Origin: Reyranella sp.
GTDB lineage: Bacteria; Pseudomonadota; Alphaproteobacteria; Reyranellales; Reyranellaceae
NCBI RefSeq assembly: GCF_030651995.1
Contig: NZ_JAUSBN010000066.1
Location: 1 to 64,000 of the forward strand
DNA length: 64,000 nt
Direction of reading: 5' to 3'
Position 1 is the stretch's first letter. Each line of letters opens with the position of its first letter. Below, one piece after another: positions 36,042-45,157 of the stretch. Below the pieces are notes generated by a model, which ran no database searches, was not told the DNA's origin, and saw nothing but the letters and a program-made list of their open reading frames with translations. The position numbers and the translations under genes are program-made.

Positions 36042-37306
36042 AGGAGATCACAGCCCTCGAAGCCGTTGCCGCCATCGAAGCCGGCACGCTGACCTCCGAG
36101 AGACTGGTGCGCGGCTGTCTCGACCGCATCGCCGAACGCGACGGTGTCGTGAAGGCCTGGGCCCATCTCGATCCCGACCAGGCCATCGCCCAGGCCCGGG
36201 CGGCCGACGCTGCAAGTGGCGGACTGCTGCGCGGCATCCCGGTCGGTGTGAAAGACATCATCGACACCTACGACATGCCGACCGGCCACAACTCGCCGAT
36301 CTTCGAGGGCAAGGTGCCGTTCGGCGATGCCGCCTGCGTGGCGCTGTGCCGGACCGCCAATGCCGTCATCATGGGCAAGACGGTGACGACGGAGTTCGCC
36401 AACCGTCACGCCGGCGCGACCACGAACCCGCACAACGCCGCCTACACGCCGGGTGGCTCGTCCTCCGGGTCAGCCGCCGCGGTGGCCGACGGCCACGTGC
36501 CGCTGGCCTTCGGTACGCAGACCGGCGGCTCGGTGATCCGCCCCGCCGCCTACTGCGGCGTGGTGGGCTACAAGCCGACTTTCGGCGACTTCTCCCGCGT
36601 CGGTATCAAGATGCAGTGCCATTCGGTCGACACGCTGGGCCTGATGGCGCGAACGCTCGACGATATCGCGCTGTTCCGTGCCGCCGTGCTGAAGCTGCCG
36701 CCGGTCCGCATCGACCGGGACATCGGCCGGCCGCGCATCGGCGTCTGCCGGTCACCGGTCTGGGACAAGGCCGAGCCCGAAACCAAGGCGCTGATCGAGC
36801 AGACCGCGACCAGGCTCTCCGACAAGGGGGCGTCGGTGATCGACGTGGCCTTTGCCGCCCCGTTCGCCGACATCATCGACGACCATGCCGCGATCACCGG
36901 CTTCGAGAGCGTGCGCAACTATGCCGACGAGCGGGTGCGCAATCCCGACAAGCTCAGCGACGAGCTGATGAACGGCCCGATGAAGCGCGGCCTCGCCGTC
37001 TCCTTCGAGCGTTACGTCGCAGCCCAGCGCAAGGCCACGGCCTTCAAGGCGCATGTCGATTCGCTGTTCGACAGGGTGGACCTGCTTCTGACACCAAGCG
37101 CGCCCGGCGAGGCACCGCAGGGGATCGCCTTCACCGGCGATCCGGTCTTCAATTCGATCTGGACGCTGGCGGGCACGCCGTGCGTGACCCTGCCGGCCGG
37201 CACCGGTCCACGGGGCCTGCCGCTCGGCGTCCAGCTCGTCGGCCTGCGTCATGCCGACGACCGGCTGCTTTCCCTTGCCGCCTGGGTGGCGGCGCATCTC
37301 AATTGA
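36038..37306 (+). CDS. amidase signature family enzyme, paralogue 2
   Basis: A 422-residue tandem paralogue of the preceding gene, coupled to it by an ATGA overlap. Lys72 (VGVKDII), the GGSSSGSAAAVA loop and TQTGGSVIRPAAYCG (nucleophile Ser) are present, so it should be active. Strings such as GKTVTTEFANRH and GGSVIRPAA are identical in both copies while the substrate-facing C-terminal halves differ, suggesting different specificities or a heteromeric enzyme (inference). A composite palindromic repeat follows directly after its stop. Confidence 0.9.
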   Translation: MKEITALEAVAAIEAGTLTSERLVRGCLDRIAERDGVVKAWAHLDPDQAIAQARAADAASGGLLRGIPVGVKDIIDTYDMPTGHNSPIFEGKVPFGDAACVALCRTANAVIMGKTVTTEFANRHAGATTNPHNAAYTPGGSSSGSAAAVADGHVPLAFGTQTGGSVIRPAAYCGVVGYKPTFGDFSRVGIKMQCHSVDTLGLMARTLDDIALFRAAVLKLPPVRIDRDIGRPRIGVCRSPVWDKAEPETKALIEQTATRLSDKGASVIDVAFAAPFADIIDDHAAITGFESVRNYADERVRNPDKLSDELMNGPMKRGLAVSFERYVAAQRKATAFKAHVDSLFDRVDLLLTPSAPGEAPQGIAFTGDPVFNSIWTLAGTPCVTLPAGTGPRGLPLGVQLVGLRHADDRLLSLAAWVAAHLN

Positions 37307-37319
37307 TGAACACACAAAC

Positions 37320-37431
37320 CCTCATCCTGAGGAGCGGCCCTCAGGGCCGCGTCTCGAAGGATGGGATCCCGCACCACGTCTGTTGCCCATCCTTCGAGAC
37401 GCATCGCTGCGCGATGCTCCTCAGGATGAGG
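37320..37431. repeat. composite palindromic repeat (REP/BIME-like)
   Basis: A 112-base element with nested symmetry. The outer arms are CCTCATCCTGAGGAGC (37320-37335) and its exact complement (37416-37431). The inner arms are CGTCTCGAAGGATGGG (37350-37365) and its complement (37386-37401). Between outer and inner arms each side has its own small hairpin (37334-37350 and 37401-37417), so the folded form is cloverleaf-like with a 20-base central loop. Elements with this CCTCATCCTGAGGAGC/CTCGAAGGATG wording are widespread between genes in Bradyrhizobium and other alphaproteobacteria. It lies between the amidase and M20 genes, where it may limit read-through. Confidence 0.88.
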
Positions 37432-37446
37432 AAGGGGAGATAGCAA

Positions 37447-38673
37447 ATGCCCACGATCAACGGTGAACGACTGCTCGCCGACCTTCGGCGCATTGCCGAT
37501 TTCGGCCGCTACCAGACCGGCGTGCACCGGCCGCATCTGTCACCCCAGGATGTGGAGAGCCGGCACTGGCTCGCGGCGCGTATGAAGGAAGCGGGCCTCG
37601 AGCCGGTGATCGACGGCATCGGCACGGTGATCGGCAAGAGTCCGAAGACCGGCCCGCGGATCCTGATCGGCTCGCACTCCGACACCCAGCCGCGCGGCGG
37701 CTGGCTCGATGGCGTCATGGGCGTGATCTACGGGCTCGAAGTGGCGCGGGCGCTGGCGGAAGATCCCGAAACGGCGCATCTCGCCGTCGACGTCGCCTCC
37801 TGGGCCGACGAGGAGGGCCATTGGGGCCAGATGACCGGCAGCCGCTCTTTCATCGGCATCTTCTCCGAGGCCGATATCGACAAGGCCAGGCACCGCGACG
37901 AGGGCACGCCGATGCGCGAGGCCCTGAAGGCGGCCGGTCTCGAAGGCGTGCCGCGCGAGCACCTGGAGGAGGGACGGTATCGCGGCTATCTCGAAGCCCA
38001 TATCGAGCAGGGCGGCCTGCTGGAAGCGGGTGAGAAGCACATCGGCATCGTCACGGCGATCGTCGGAATCATGCAGTTCCGCCTGACCTTCAGCGGCATC
38101 CAGAACCATGCGGGCACGACCCCCATGCCGATCCGCAAGGATGCCGGTGTCGCCATGATGCGGCTCTACAACGACGTGATGGACAAGTTCCCCGCCGTCG
38201 CGGGCCCGCGCAGCGTGTGGACGGTCGGCAAGATGGTGCTGGAGCCGGGTGCGCCGGCGATCGTTCCCGGCCGGGCCGAGATGATTCTCCAGTTCCGTGA
38301 CGCCGACCAGAAGATCCTGCAGGCTTTCGAGGCGAAGCTTATGGAGATCGTGGCGGACCACCAGAAGAACAGTCCCTGCACCGTCGAATGCGTGAACCTC
38401 TCACGCACCCAGCCATTGCTGATGGACGAGCGCTTCCTCGAGGCGATCGAGGAGTCGGCGGCGGTCCATGCGCCGGACAAACACGTTCGCATGCCGTCGG
38501 GCGCGGGCCACGATGCGCAGGTGATCGGGCTGAAGATGCCGGCAGCCATGATGTTCGTGCCCTCGATCGGCGGGATCTCGCATCACTTCACCGAGAACAC
38601 CCATGACGCCGACATCGTGCTGGGATGCCAGGTCTTCGCCGACGCCACGGCGAAAATTCTGAAGGGAAACTGA
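37447..38673 (+). CDS. M20 family Zn-dependent amidohydrolase (carbamoylase/allantoate amidohydrolase type)
   Basis: A 408-residue enzyme of the hydantoinase/carbamoylase branch of M20. Metal ligands are visible: His77 (GSHSDT), Asp88 (GWLDGVMG), Glu122-123 (ADEEGHWGQMTGSRSF), His185 (EAHIEQG) and a C-terminal His in ISHHFTENT. The dimerisation lid carries IQNHAGTTPMPIRKDA. It cleaves N-carbamoyl or ureido amides such as allantoate, ureidoglycolate or N-carbamoyl amino acids. With the two amidases and the divergent receptor it suggests an amide/ureide nitrogen scavenging cluster. GGGGAGA precedes the ATG. Confidence 0.9.
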   Translation: MPTINGERLLADLRRIADFGRYQTGVHRPHLSPQDVESRHWLAARMKEAGLEPVIDGIGTVIGKSPKTGPRILIGSHSDTQPRGGWLDGVMGVIYGLEVARALAEDPETAHLAVDVASWADEEGHWGQMTGSRSFIGIFSEADIDKARHRDEGTPMREALKAAGLEGVPREHLEEGRYRGYLEAHIEQGGLLEAGEKHIGIVTAIVGIMQFRLTFSGIQNHAGTTPMPIRKDAGVAMMRLYNDVMDKFPAVAGPRSVWTVGKMVLEPGAPAIVPGRAEMILQFRDADQKILQAFEAKLMEIVADHQKNSPCTVECVNLSRTQPLLMDERFLEAIEESAAVHAPDKHVRMPSGAGHDAQVIGLKMPAAMMFVPSIGGISHHFTENTHDADIVLGCQVFADATAKILKGN

Positions 38674-38717
38674 CGGGCGACGACGCTATCCTGCTCCTCG
38701 TCGAGCGAGGAGCCGGG

Positions 38718-39191
38718 ATGTCGAAGGTCACGCGCGCCACCAAGGCGCTGGAGCAGGCGAAGGTCGCCTTCACAGTCCACACCTACGACTATGATCCCGA
38801 TGCCGACAAGGTCGGCCTGCAGGCGGCCGAGGCGCTGGGCGAGGCGCCGGCGCGCGTGCTCAAGACCCTGATGACCCTGGTCGACGGCAAGCCCGCCTGC
38901 GTGATCGTACCCTCCGATCGCGAGGTCTCGATGAAGAAGCTGGCCGCGTCCTTCAAGGGGAAGTCGGCCGAGATGATGAAGCCCGCCGACGCCGAGCGGA
39001 TGACCGGCTACAAGGTCGGCGGCATCAGCCCGTTCGGCCAGATGCGGCCCGTGCGGACAGCCCTCGAGGCCTAGGCGATGGCGCACGAACTCGTCTTCCT
39101 CAACGGCGGCCAGCGCGGCCTGCAGGTGCGGATGTCCCCGCAGGACGTCGCGATGGTGCTGAAAGCCGTCGTGGCGCCTCTGGTGGCGTAG
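38718..39191 (+). pseudogene. ybaK: Cys-tRNA(Pro) deacylase YbaK, interrupted by in-frame TAG
   Basis: Residues 1-118 are a normal YbaK/EbsC domain (TRATKALEQAKVAFTVHTYDYDP, ARVLKTLMTLVDGKPACVIVPSD, KVGGISPFGQ). A TAG at 39072-39074 follows ALEA, yet the same frame then continues with AMAHELVFLNGGQRGLQVRMSPQDV to a TAG at 39189-39191. That continuation is precisely the usual YbaK C-terminus (SGGRRGLDV-like), and the total of 157 codons equals the family length. One base change (for example GAG or CAG to TAG) therefore truncates an otherwise intact gene. YbaK hydrolyses mischarged Cys-tRNA(Pro). Either the gene is newly dead, the truncated form is kept, or the base is a sequencing error. Confidence 0.88.
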
Positions 39192-39200
39192 CGCCTTCGC

Positions 39201-40010
39201 CTACTGCGCCGCCGCCAGATAGCGGGCGAGGCCACCCGCCTTGTCGGGTGGCAGCCTGGAGGGGGTGCCGTTCAGGCGAATGCCCAGTTCGCAGGCTTCC
39301 TCGCCCGAGAGCTTCGCGAGGTTCTGCAGCTTTTCGAAGTCGTCGGGCGTCAGGCCTGCCTCGACGAGCAGGCCTCGCGCTTCGGTGTCATTCGGCACCG
39401 GCGGCGGCGCGGCGGCGCCCGGCTTCAGCGCCATGCGGCCCGAGCGATAGGCCTTCTCCATGGCCGTGAGCATGTTGCGCATCAATTGCTGGCCTTGCGG
39501 GTCGAGCCGGTCGGCATGCTGGATGCCGATCAGCGCAAGCTCGCGACAGGCCTGGACGTTGGTGCCGCGCAGGTGCCGCATCAACGCGATGCGCGCCGCC
39601 AGCACGCTCTCGGCATCGGCGGCGTCGGCCGCCTTCAAGGCCGGCACGATGTGGGTGGCGCGCAACTCGCTCATCAGCACCAGGGGACGCGGTGCGCCCT
39701 GGGTCGTCGGATTGCGCAGCTCCTCCTTCAGCGAGGCGCGCAGCCGTGGCTCGGCGTCGGGCACGTCTGCCAGCACCAGGCCGACGAGAGGCAGAGTGCG
39801 CGCTTCCACCATGGCATTGTCGACCATCTGGGTGTCGTCGCCGGTCAGGGCCTCGAGCCCGTAGACCGCGCCGGCGGCGGCCAGCGCCCCGGCGATTGCC
39901 GCCGCCACCGACCGCGTCAGACGCTGCCGGGAGGAGGCCGTGCGGCCAAACAGATAGAGGGCGGCACCGGCCGCCACGGCCACGACGACGACGACGGCGA
40001 TCTTCTCCAC
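39201..40010 (-). CDS. hypothetical membrane-anchored protein
   Basis: A 269-residue protein with two hydrophobic segments near the N-terminus (about residues 3-22 and 33-53) and an otherwise soluble, helical part. The C-terminal third includes a Pro-rich linker (PGAAAPPPVPND) and then a small helical domain (LLVEAGLTPDDFEKLQNLAKLSGEEACELGIRL). I do not recognise a family. It reads convergently against ybaK with a 9-base gap. Its strand bias and lack of interruption over 270 codons support a real gene. Confidence 0.65.
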   Translation of the reverse strand: MEKIAVVVVVAVAAGAALYLFGRTASSRQRLTRSVAAAIAGALAAAGAVYGLEALTGDDTQMVDNAMVEARTLPLVGLVLADVPDAEPRLRASLKEELRNPTTQGAPRPLVLMSELRATHIVPALKAADAADAESVLAARIALMRHLRGTNVQACRELALIGIQHADRLDPQGQQLMRNMLTAMEKAYRSGRMALKPGAAAPPPVPNDTEARGLLVEAGLTPDDFEKLQNLAKLSGEEACELGIRLNGTPSRLPPDKAGGLARYLAAAQ

Positions 40011-40104
40011 CAGCTACTCCTGTTTGCACGCACGGCCGAACATGGTAATCGCGCTACCCTGCCGCCTGGATGCGGTAGAATGTGAGCAACGCAGACCGCA
40101 AACC

Positions 40105-40476
40105 ATGCCGATCCATGTCGATGTCTTCCATCCCGGCCGGCTGATCATCGCCGTCGTTCGAGGCGCGTTCACGGCAGACGATGTCCGCGAAGCCGTGCAG
40201 CAGGTGCTCGCAAGCGACGTCCTGCACTATGGCAAGATCATCGACATTGCCTCGCCCACCGCTCCGGTGGACAAGGCAGCCGTCGAGGCGATCGCCGCTC
40301 TCGTTTCCCGGAACGGCGACAAGCCGCGAGGGCCGCTGGCTTTCGTCGTCAGTCCCGGCCAGGCGGCCGACAATGCCGAAACCTTCGCCCGTCTCACCGC
40401 TGGTCTGCGCCCGGTGAAGGTGTTTCAGAGCCTTCACGAGGCGCGAAAGTGGCTCGCCGAGAACTCCCGGTCGTAG
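40105..40476 (+). CDS. hypothetical protein, STAS/SpoIIAA-like
   Basis: A 123-residue cytoplasmic protein. The pattern (HVDVFHPGRLIIAVVRGAFTADDVREAVQQVL, then YGKIIDIASPTAPVD, and a final GLRPVKVFQSLHEARKWLAE) resembles the alternating strand-helix order of SpoIIAA-like/STAS domains, which often serve as small regulatory or binding modules in alphaproteobacteria. The similarity is by eye and weak. The ATG at 40105 was chosen because homology-like sequence starts there. It is divergent from the membrane protein gene at 39201. Confidence 0.6.
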   Translation: MPIHVDVFHPGRLIIAVVRGAFTADDVREAVQQVLASDVLHYGKIIDIASPTAPVDKAAVEAIAALVSRNGDKPRGPLAFVVSPGQAADNAETFARLTAGLRPVKVFQSLHEARKWLAENSRS

Positions 40477-40510
40477 CGGCGGCCGGCAGCAATCCGTCCC
40501 TGGCGCAAGC

Positions 40511-40747
40511 CTATTCGAAGCAGCGGGCGCTGCGGATGGTGCAGGAATTGCTGGGCACCCGCGCATTGCATTCGTTCCAGGCGGATTGTTCGGCCGCCTC
40601 GCGCGTCGCCATGCCGGCCGACACGCCGAACAGGCGTTCGTTGTCGGTCGCGACGGCCCCCCAGACGTCCTGGGCCTGGGCTGTCGCCACGAGTGCCGCG
40701 GTCATCGCGAGCAAGGTGGTGAGCAGGATCGTCGGTCTCTTCATCAT
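40511..40747 (-). CDS. small secreted protein, DUF4189-like
   Basis: A 78-residue protein with a clear Sec signal peptide (ILLTTLLAMTAALVATAQAQ). The mature part of about 50 residues reads DVWGAVATDNERLFGVSAGMATREAAEQSAWNECN, resembling the WGA...A...S..AAE..A...C repeat of DUF4189, with three Cys. The function is unknown. The start ATG overlaps the stop of the upstream hydrolase gene, so the two are translationally coupled; an ATG one codon later is equally possible. Confidence 0.7.
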   Translation of the reverse strand: MMKRPTILLTTLLAMTAALVATAQAQDVWGAVATDNERLFGVSAGMATREAAEQSAWNECNARVPSNSCTIRSARCFE

Positions 40748-41484
40748 CGTGCGTGCTTCTCGAGGAAAGTGCGGACGCGCGTGATCGATTCCTGCAGGAA
40801 CTGCGGCCCGCGCCAATCCTTCTGCACTTCGATGTAGGGCGCGAGCGCCGCAATCTCGTCGCTGGTATGGGCGGGGTGCGGCTTGTCGGTACCCGGCTGC
40901 AGCAGCAACGGTGTCCTGCAGTTTCTCACGAAGTCGCGCGTGACCGAGAAGACGAAGTCCTGGCCGAACATGTTCCGGCCGAAGCTCTGGATCGTGGCCT
41001 CGGAGATCGAGGCATCGCGCGCCCGCACGGTCTCGCTGTAGCCTTGTACGGCCGCATCCCAGGTGTCGCGGTTCTCCCACAGGCCGATCGGATTCTGCAG
41101 CACGGCGGCGGCAACGCGGTCCGGTGCCTGTTCGATCGCCTCGAAGCAGTAGCTGCCGCCGATGCAGCCACCCATCACCGAGAAGCGCCCGAAGCCCAGA
41201 TGGTCGATCAGCGCGAGATGGTCGGCGGCAAACGTGTGCCAGCCATGGTCTGCCTTCACGTCGGCCACCGATCTGCCCGCGTTCCGCTGGTCCATCGAGA
41301 TGACGGTGAACCTGTCGGCGAGTGCGACACGGGGATCCATCCAGGAACGCCGCGCGCCATCGGCGCCGGGCCCCCAGAACTCGATCGCCGAACGCAGGCC
41401 GCCCGGTGCGTAGAGCAGCAGCGGAAAGCCTTTGCCGTGGACCTCGTAGTGGATCTCGGCATCGGGCCGCTTCAGGATCGGCAT
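40744..41484 (-). CDS. alpha/beta hydrolase with Cys nucleophile
   Basis: A 246-residue cytoplasmic alpha/beta hydrolase. The nucleophile elbow reads VMGGCIGGSYC, putting Cys107 where most family members have Ser, as in dienelactone hydrolase-like enzymes. SMDQRNAGRS is the usual strand-4 region. An acid is possible in LLLQPGTDKPHP, but the position of the catalytic His is not clear from sequence alone. It sits in a minus-strand run after a Bug-type receptor gene (18-base gap), and its stop overlaps the next gene. The substrate is unknown. Confidence 0.85.
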   Translation of the reverse strand: MPILKRPDAEIHYEVHGKGFPLLLYAPGGLRSAIEFWGPGADGARRSWMDPRVALADRFTVISMDQRNAGRSVADVKADHGWHTFAADHLALIDHLGFGRFSVMGGCIGGSYCFEAIEQAPDRVAAAVLQNPIGLWENRDTWDAAVQGYSETVRARDASISEATIQSFGRNMFGQDFVFSVTRDFVRNCRTPLLLQPGTDKPHPAHTSDEIAALAPYIEVQKDWRGPQFLQESITRVRTFLEKHAR

Positions 41485-41502
41485 GCACTCGCCTCCGTTC
41501 GA

Positions 41503-42498
41503 TCAACCCTGCGGCTTATAGCCGATCGAATCGATGATCGTCTTCCAGCGTGCGAGGTCCGCCGTCATCCGCTCCGTGACCTGGGCGGGCGTCGAAGTCT
41601 CGACGTCCAGACCCAGCCCGACCAGTCTGCTCTGGATTTCGGGAATCGCCAGGACCGCCTTCAATTCCTTGCCCCACGCATCGATCAGCGGGGCCGGGGT
41701 CTTGGGCGGTGCGAAGAAGACGTACCAGCCGAGGATCGAGAGCTGCGGATAGCCCAGCTGGGTGATGGTGGGAATCTCGGGCGCCGACGTCGTTGGCTTC
41801 ACGCCGGACGTGAAGATCACCTTCACCTTGCCGGCGCGGTGATGCTCCAGGAAGTCGGTGATGCCGCCGCAGCCGGCCGCGATATGGCCACCCTGCAGGT
41901 CGGCGACCAGCGGCGCGGCGCCTCGATAAGGCACCGGCTCGAGCGGAATGCCGACCGCCTTGCCGGCCATGACGCCGAAGAAGTGCGTGAAGGAACCCAG
42001 GGCCGTCGTGCCGAACGAGGCGCGCGTCGGGTTCTTCTTCAGCCACTCGACGTATTCCTTGAGGTTGCTGACACCGATGGTCGGCGACACGCAGAAGGCG
42101 GTCTGAACCGTTCCGGCGAGCGTGATCGGGGCGAGGTCGGTCAGCGGGTCGAACGGCACGCCGGGCATGGTGAGCTTCTGCACGATGGTCGCTGACGGCA
42201 CGTAGGCGATGGTCGTGCCGTCGGTGGGTGCGTTCTTGAGGTCTGCCGCCGCGATCGTGCCGGAGGCGCCGGCCTTGTTTTCGATGATGACGTTGCGGCC
42301 GGTGCGCTGCTTCAGCGGTTCGGCGAGCAGGCGCGCCATCACGTCGGTGCCGCCGCCGGCGGGGAATCCGACGAGGATCTTCAGCGGCTTGTCGGGCAGG
42401 CCGGTCTGCTGGGCGCGCACGCTCGCCGCAAGCGGTGCAGTCAGTGCCGCGCCGGTCATCAGGATCGAAGTGCGCCGGCCGATCTTCCTCATTGTCAT
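41503..42498 (-). CDS. Bug-family tripartite tricarboxylate transporter substrate-binding protein
   Basis: A 331-residue periplasmic receptor of the TctC/Bug family. A twin-Arg-like signal peptide (RKIGRRTSILMTGAAL...ASVRAQ) is followed by the family opening PDKPLKILVGFPAGGGTDVMARLLAEPL and RNVIIENKAGASGTIAA. TctA/TctB permease genes are not adjacent, as is usual for the very numerous orphan Bug receptors. GGAGGAAAC precedes the ATG. It probably heads an operon with the hydrolase and small secreted protein genes. Confidence 0.93.
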   Translation of the reverse strand: MTMRKIGRRTSILMTGAALTAPLAASVRAQQTGLPDKPLKILVGFPAGGGTDVMARLLAEPLKQRTGRNVIIENKAGASGTIAAADLKNAPTDGTTIAYVPSATIVQKLTMPGVPFDPLTDLAPITLAGTVQTAFCVSPTIGVSNLKEYVEWLKKNPTRASFGTTALGSFTHFFGVMAGKAVGIPLEPVPYRGAAPLVADLQGGHIAAGCGGITDFLEHHRAGKVKVIFTSGVKPTTSAPEIPTITQLGYPQLSILGWYVFFAPPKTPAPLIDAWGKELKAVLAIPEIQSRLVGLGLDVETSTPAQVTERMTADLARWKTIIDSIGYKPQG

Positions 42499-42524
42499 GC
42501 TCGTTTCCTCCAGGACGTTTCTTG

Positions 42525-43577
42525 TTAAGACACCAGACTCCATGCGAGCTCGGCCCGTTCTCGCGCGGACTTGCTCATCTTGATTGATTCGGGGTTGGAC
42601 GAGTTGCCCTGCAGGCCGCGGCGGTAGACGCCCTGCGCGATGGCGGCGAGGCGGAACAGGGAGAAGGCCAGGTAGTAGTTCCAGTTGGGAATCGACGTGC
42701 GCCCGGTCCGTCGGCAGTAGGCGGCGACATACTCCTGTTCGGTGGGAAGCCCCAGCGTCGCGAAGTCGACTGTGGCGAAACCGTGCGGCGGTTCCTTCAG
42801 GTGATAGCCGAGACAATTGTAGGCGACGTCGCACAAGGGGTGGCCGAGCGTCGACAGCTCCCAGTCGAGCACCGCCACCACGCGGGGTTCGGTCGGATGG
42901 ACGATCAGGTTGCCCAACCGATAGTCGCCGTGGACGATGGTGGTGGGATCGCCGTCGTCGGGGATGTTCTCCGGCAGCCAGGACGAGAGCTTGTCCATGG
43001 CCGGAATGTCCTCGGTCTTGAGCTCGGCATACTGCCGGCTCCAGCGCGAAATCTGGCGGGCGATGTACTGGCCGCTGCGGCCGTAATCGCCGAGCCCGAC
43101 CTTCACGGGATCGACCTTGTGCAGCCGGGCGAGCACGTCATTCATGGAATTGAAGATCGCGGTGCGTTCGGCCGGAGTCTGGTCGGGCATTGCCGCGTTC
43201 ACGAGGATGCGCCCGGGCACGGCTTCCATGACGTAGAACATCTGGCCGAGGACGGCGTCGTCGTCGCACAGCAGCCGGGCCGGGGCGACGGGCACGTCGG
43301 TCGCGGCGAGGGCGGAGATCACGCGGAACTCGCGGTCGACCTGATGCGCCGAGGCGACCAGCTGACCGGGCGGCTTCTTGCGCAGCACGAAGTCCCGGCG
43401 GCCATCTTCCATGTCGGCGGCGACGAAGAAGGTCGGATTGGAATGGCCGGAGTCGAACTGGCGGACCTCAAGCCCGCCGCGATAGCCTTCGAGCTTCTCG
43501 CGGAAGTAGCGATCGAGGGAGTCCACGTCGAAACGGTGGCGCTCCATCACGGGGACGGTGTCGGCGTATGTCGGCAT
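42525..43577 (-). CDS. APH/choline-kinase-fold phosphotransferase (ACAD10-like)
   Basis: A 350-residue protein of the aminoglycoside phosphotransferase fold. GHSNPTFFV is the glycine-rich strand and FVLRKKPPG carries the ATP-binding Lys. [15 protein letters not shown] contains the catalytic Asp-x-x-x-x-Asn, and [18 protein letters not shown] the Mg-binding Asp. The overall wording matches the phosphotransferases that accompany acyl-CoA dehydrogenases (ACAD10/11-like) and act on hydroxyacyl or related substrates, not drug resistance enzymes. Start 43577 has a weak ribosome binding site; a later ATG (MERHRF) is an alternative. Confidence 0.9.
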   Translation of the reverse strand: MPTYADTVPVMERHRFDVDSLDRYFREKLEGYRGGLEVRQFDSGHSNPTFFVAADMEDGRRDFVLRKKPPGQLVASAHQVDREFRVISALAATDVPVAPARLLCDDDAVLGQMFYVMEAVPGRILVNAAMPDQTPAERTAIFNSMNDVLARLHKVDPVKVGLGDYGRSGQYIARQISRWSRQYAELKTEDIPAMDKLSSWLPENIPDDGDPTTIVHGDYRLGNLIVHPTEPRVVAVLDWELSTLGHPLCDVAYNCLGYHLKEPPHGFATVDFATLGLPTEQEYVAAYCRRTGRTSIPNWNYYLAFSLFRLAAIAQGVYRRGLQGNSSNPESIKMSKSARERAELAWSLVS

Positions 43578-43690
43578 GTGGCGTCGAGCGTAATGTCGGC
43601 GTGCGCCGTTGCGCAAACACTGCATCCCGCAGGGAGGAACGTGCGGGAACTCTGTCTTCAAGGAGGCGTTACCGGCACCAGCGAGGTTCC

Positions 43691-44884
43691 GTGGTTCAAA
43701 AATCAATCGAGAGTGTACCGACCGTCCACGTCCAGGGCGGGTCGGCGATACGTCGTCCGTTGATCGTCCTGGCGGTCTGCGCGGTTGGTGTCGTGGCCTA
43801 TCTGGCGCGCGACTTCCTCATTCCCACCGCCGCCGCGATCGTCCTCGCCCTGATCATGACGCCGGTCGCCAAGAAGTTCGAACGCCTGCGACTTCCCCCG
43901 ACGGCCGCGGCAGGTGCCTCCGTCTCGCTGCTCGCCCTTGTGGTCGCAGGCGTGCTGGCGGTGTCTGCGCCGGCCCTGTCCGCATGGGCCGAACAGGCCC
44001 CCTACCTGACTTACACGCTCGAGCGGAAGCTCGAGGGGCTGCGCAAGTCGCTGGCCTTCGTGAAACAGGTTACCGACCGGGTAGAGCAGGCAACCCAGGC
44101 ACAGCCCGCGCAAGCCAACACGGAACGGAAGCCGCCCGAGACGGTCGTCGTCCGGGAGCAGTCCCTGCTCTCGGAGCTCATGAGCACGACGCCGGCGGTG
44201 CTCCTGCAGATCGGCTACGCAGCCGTCCTGTCGTTCATGATTCTCGCGCACCGTAACGACCACAAGAGGCAGATCCTCCGGGTGCCGATCAACTTCACGA
44301 CCCGCGTGCGGATTGCGCGGGTCATGCGGGACATCAACGACCGCGTCGGCACCTACCTGTTCGCCCTGGTGGTCATCTACTCGCTGGTGGCAGTGGTCTC
44401 GACCATCGTGCTGGCGTTGCTGGGATTTCCCAATCCGATCCTGTGGGGTGTGCTGGTGGGCCTCGCGTCCTTCGTGCCGTTCGTCGGACCGCCGGTGGCG
44501 ATCGGCCTGGTCGCCTTCGTTGCGCTCCTGACCTACGACGACTGGGTACACATGCTGGCGGCGCCCGCGATCCTCGCGGCCATTCATTTCGTGGAGTCCC
44601 AGCTCATCACGCCGGCCTTCGTCAGTCGGCGCTGCGCGCTCAACACGGTTGCGGTGTTTTCCGGCGTCGCTTTTCTCGGATGGATGTGGGGGGCGGTGGG
44701 CGCGATCGTGGCGGTGCCGCTGTTGATCCTCATCAGCACGGTCGCCGCGCATCTGCCGTCGCTGCGCTGGCTGGAAGTCCTGTTGTCGGAGGATCGCCCC
44801 GTGAGCGACCGGTTGGCGGTTAAGCCGCCGCTTGCGTCGGTGACGCCGGTTCAGGTGCGGCGTCGCCGGGTGGCTACGAAGTAG
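43691..44884 (+). CDS. AI-2E family transporter (PerM-like)
   Basis: A 397-residue permease with seven to eight helices. Features are [27 protein letters not shown] at TM1-2, a long hydrophilic loop (about 110-165), [32 protein letters not shown] and [33 protein letters not shown] near the C-terminus. The last is the most conserved segment of the family, where 'V.PRLMG..L.L.P'-type wording is usual. GTG 43691 is preferred; an upstream in-frame extension is basic and unlike the family. The 3' end overlaps the convergent gene by 34 bases. Confidence 0.88.
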   Translation: MVQKSIESVPTVHVQGGSAIRRPLIVLAVCAVGVVAYLARDFLIPTAAAIVLALIMTPVAKKFERLRLPPTAAAGASVSLLALVVAGVLAVSAPALSAWAEQAPYLTYTLERKLEGLRKSLAFVKQVTDRVEQATQAQPAQANTERKPPETVVVREQSLLSELMSTTPAVLLQIGYAAVLSFMILAHRNDHKRQILRVPINFTTRVRIARVMRDINDRVGTYLFALVVIYSLVAVVSTIVLALLGFPNPILWGVLVGLASFVPFVGPPVAIGLVAFVALLTYDDWVHMLAAPAILAAIHFVESQLITPAFVSRRCALNTVAVFSGVAFLGWMWGAVGAIVAVPLLILISTVAAHLPSLRWLEVLLSEDRPVSDRLAVKPPLASVTPVQVRRRRVATK

Positions 44885-45114
44885 CCGAGGCCCAGCAGGC
44901 CCCAGAAGGCACCGACGATCGCCGAGGCGCCGGCGGGATTGAGCTGGCTCTCCAATAGCGACAAGGCAGAAAACGTCAGGAAGATCGCGCCGACGGCAAC
45001 GGCGAGCGCGGCACCGACCGTGAGCAGGGCGCGGTTCACCGCGTCCTGCGCGGCGATGCGCAGCGAACGGGCCGCGGCAGAGCTTGCCGCGACCCGGAGC
45101 AGGGGGCCGATCAT
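44851..45114 (-). CDS. small membrane protein, YqjE/phage-holin-like
   Basis: An 87-residue protein with two hydrophobic helices (about residues 28-52 and 60-80) and a basic end (ATRRRRT). It follows the DUF883 gene at 43 bases, the position of yqjE in the yqjD-yqjE operons of other proteobacteria, and its two-helix layout agrees. Family similarity is by context and topology only. It overlaps the 3' end of the AI-2E transporter gene on the other strand. Confidence 0.65.
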   Translation of the reverse strand: MIGPLLRVAASSAAARSLRIAAQDAVNRALLTVGAALAVAVGAIFLTFSALSLLESQLNPAGASAIVGAFWGLLGLGYFVATRRRRT

Positions 45115-45157
45115 CGAGGGGCTCTTCTCCAGACGAGGCCGGACGGGGGTTGGCCGG

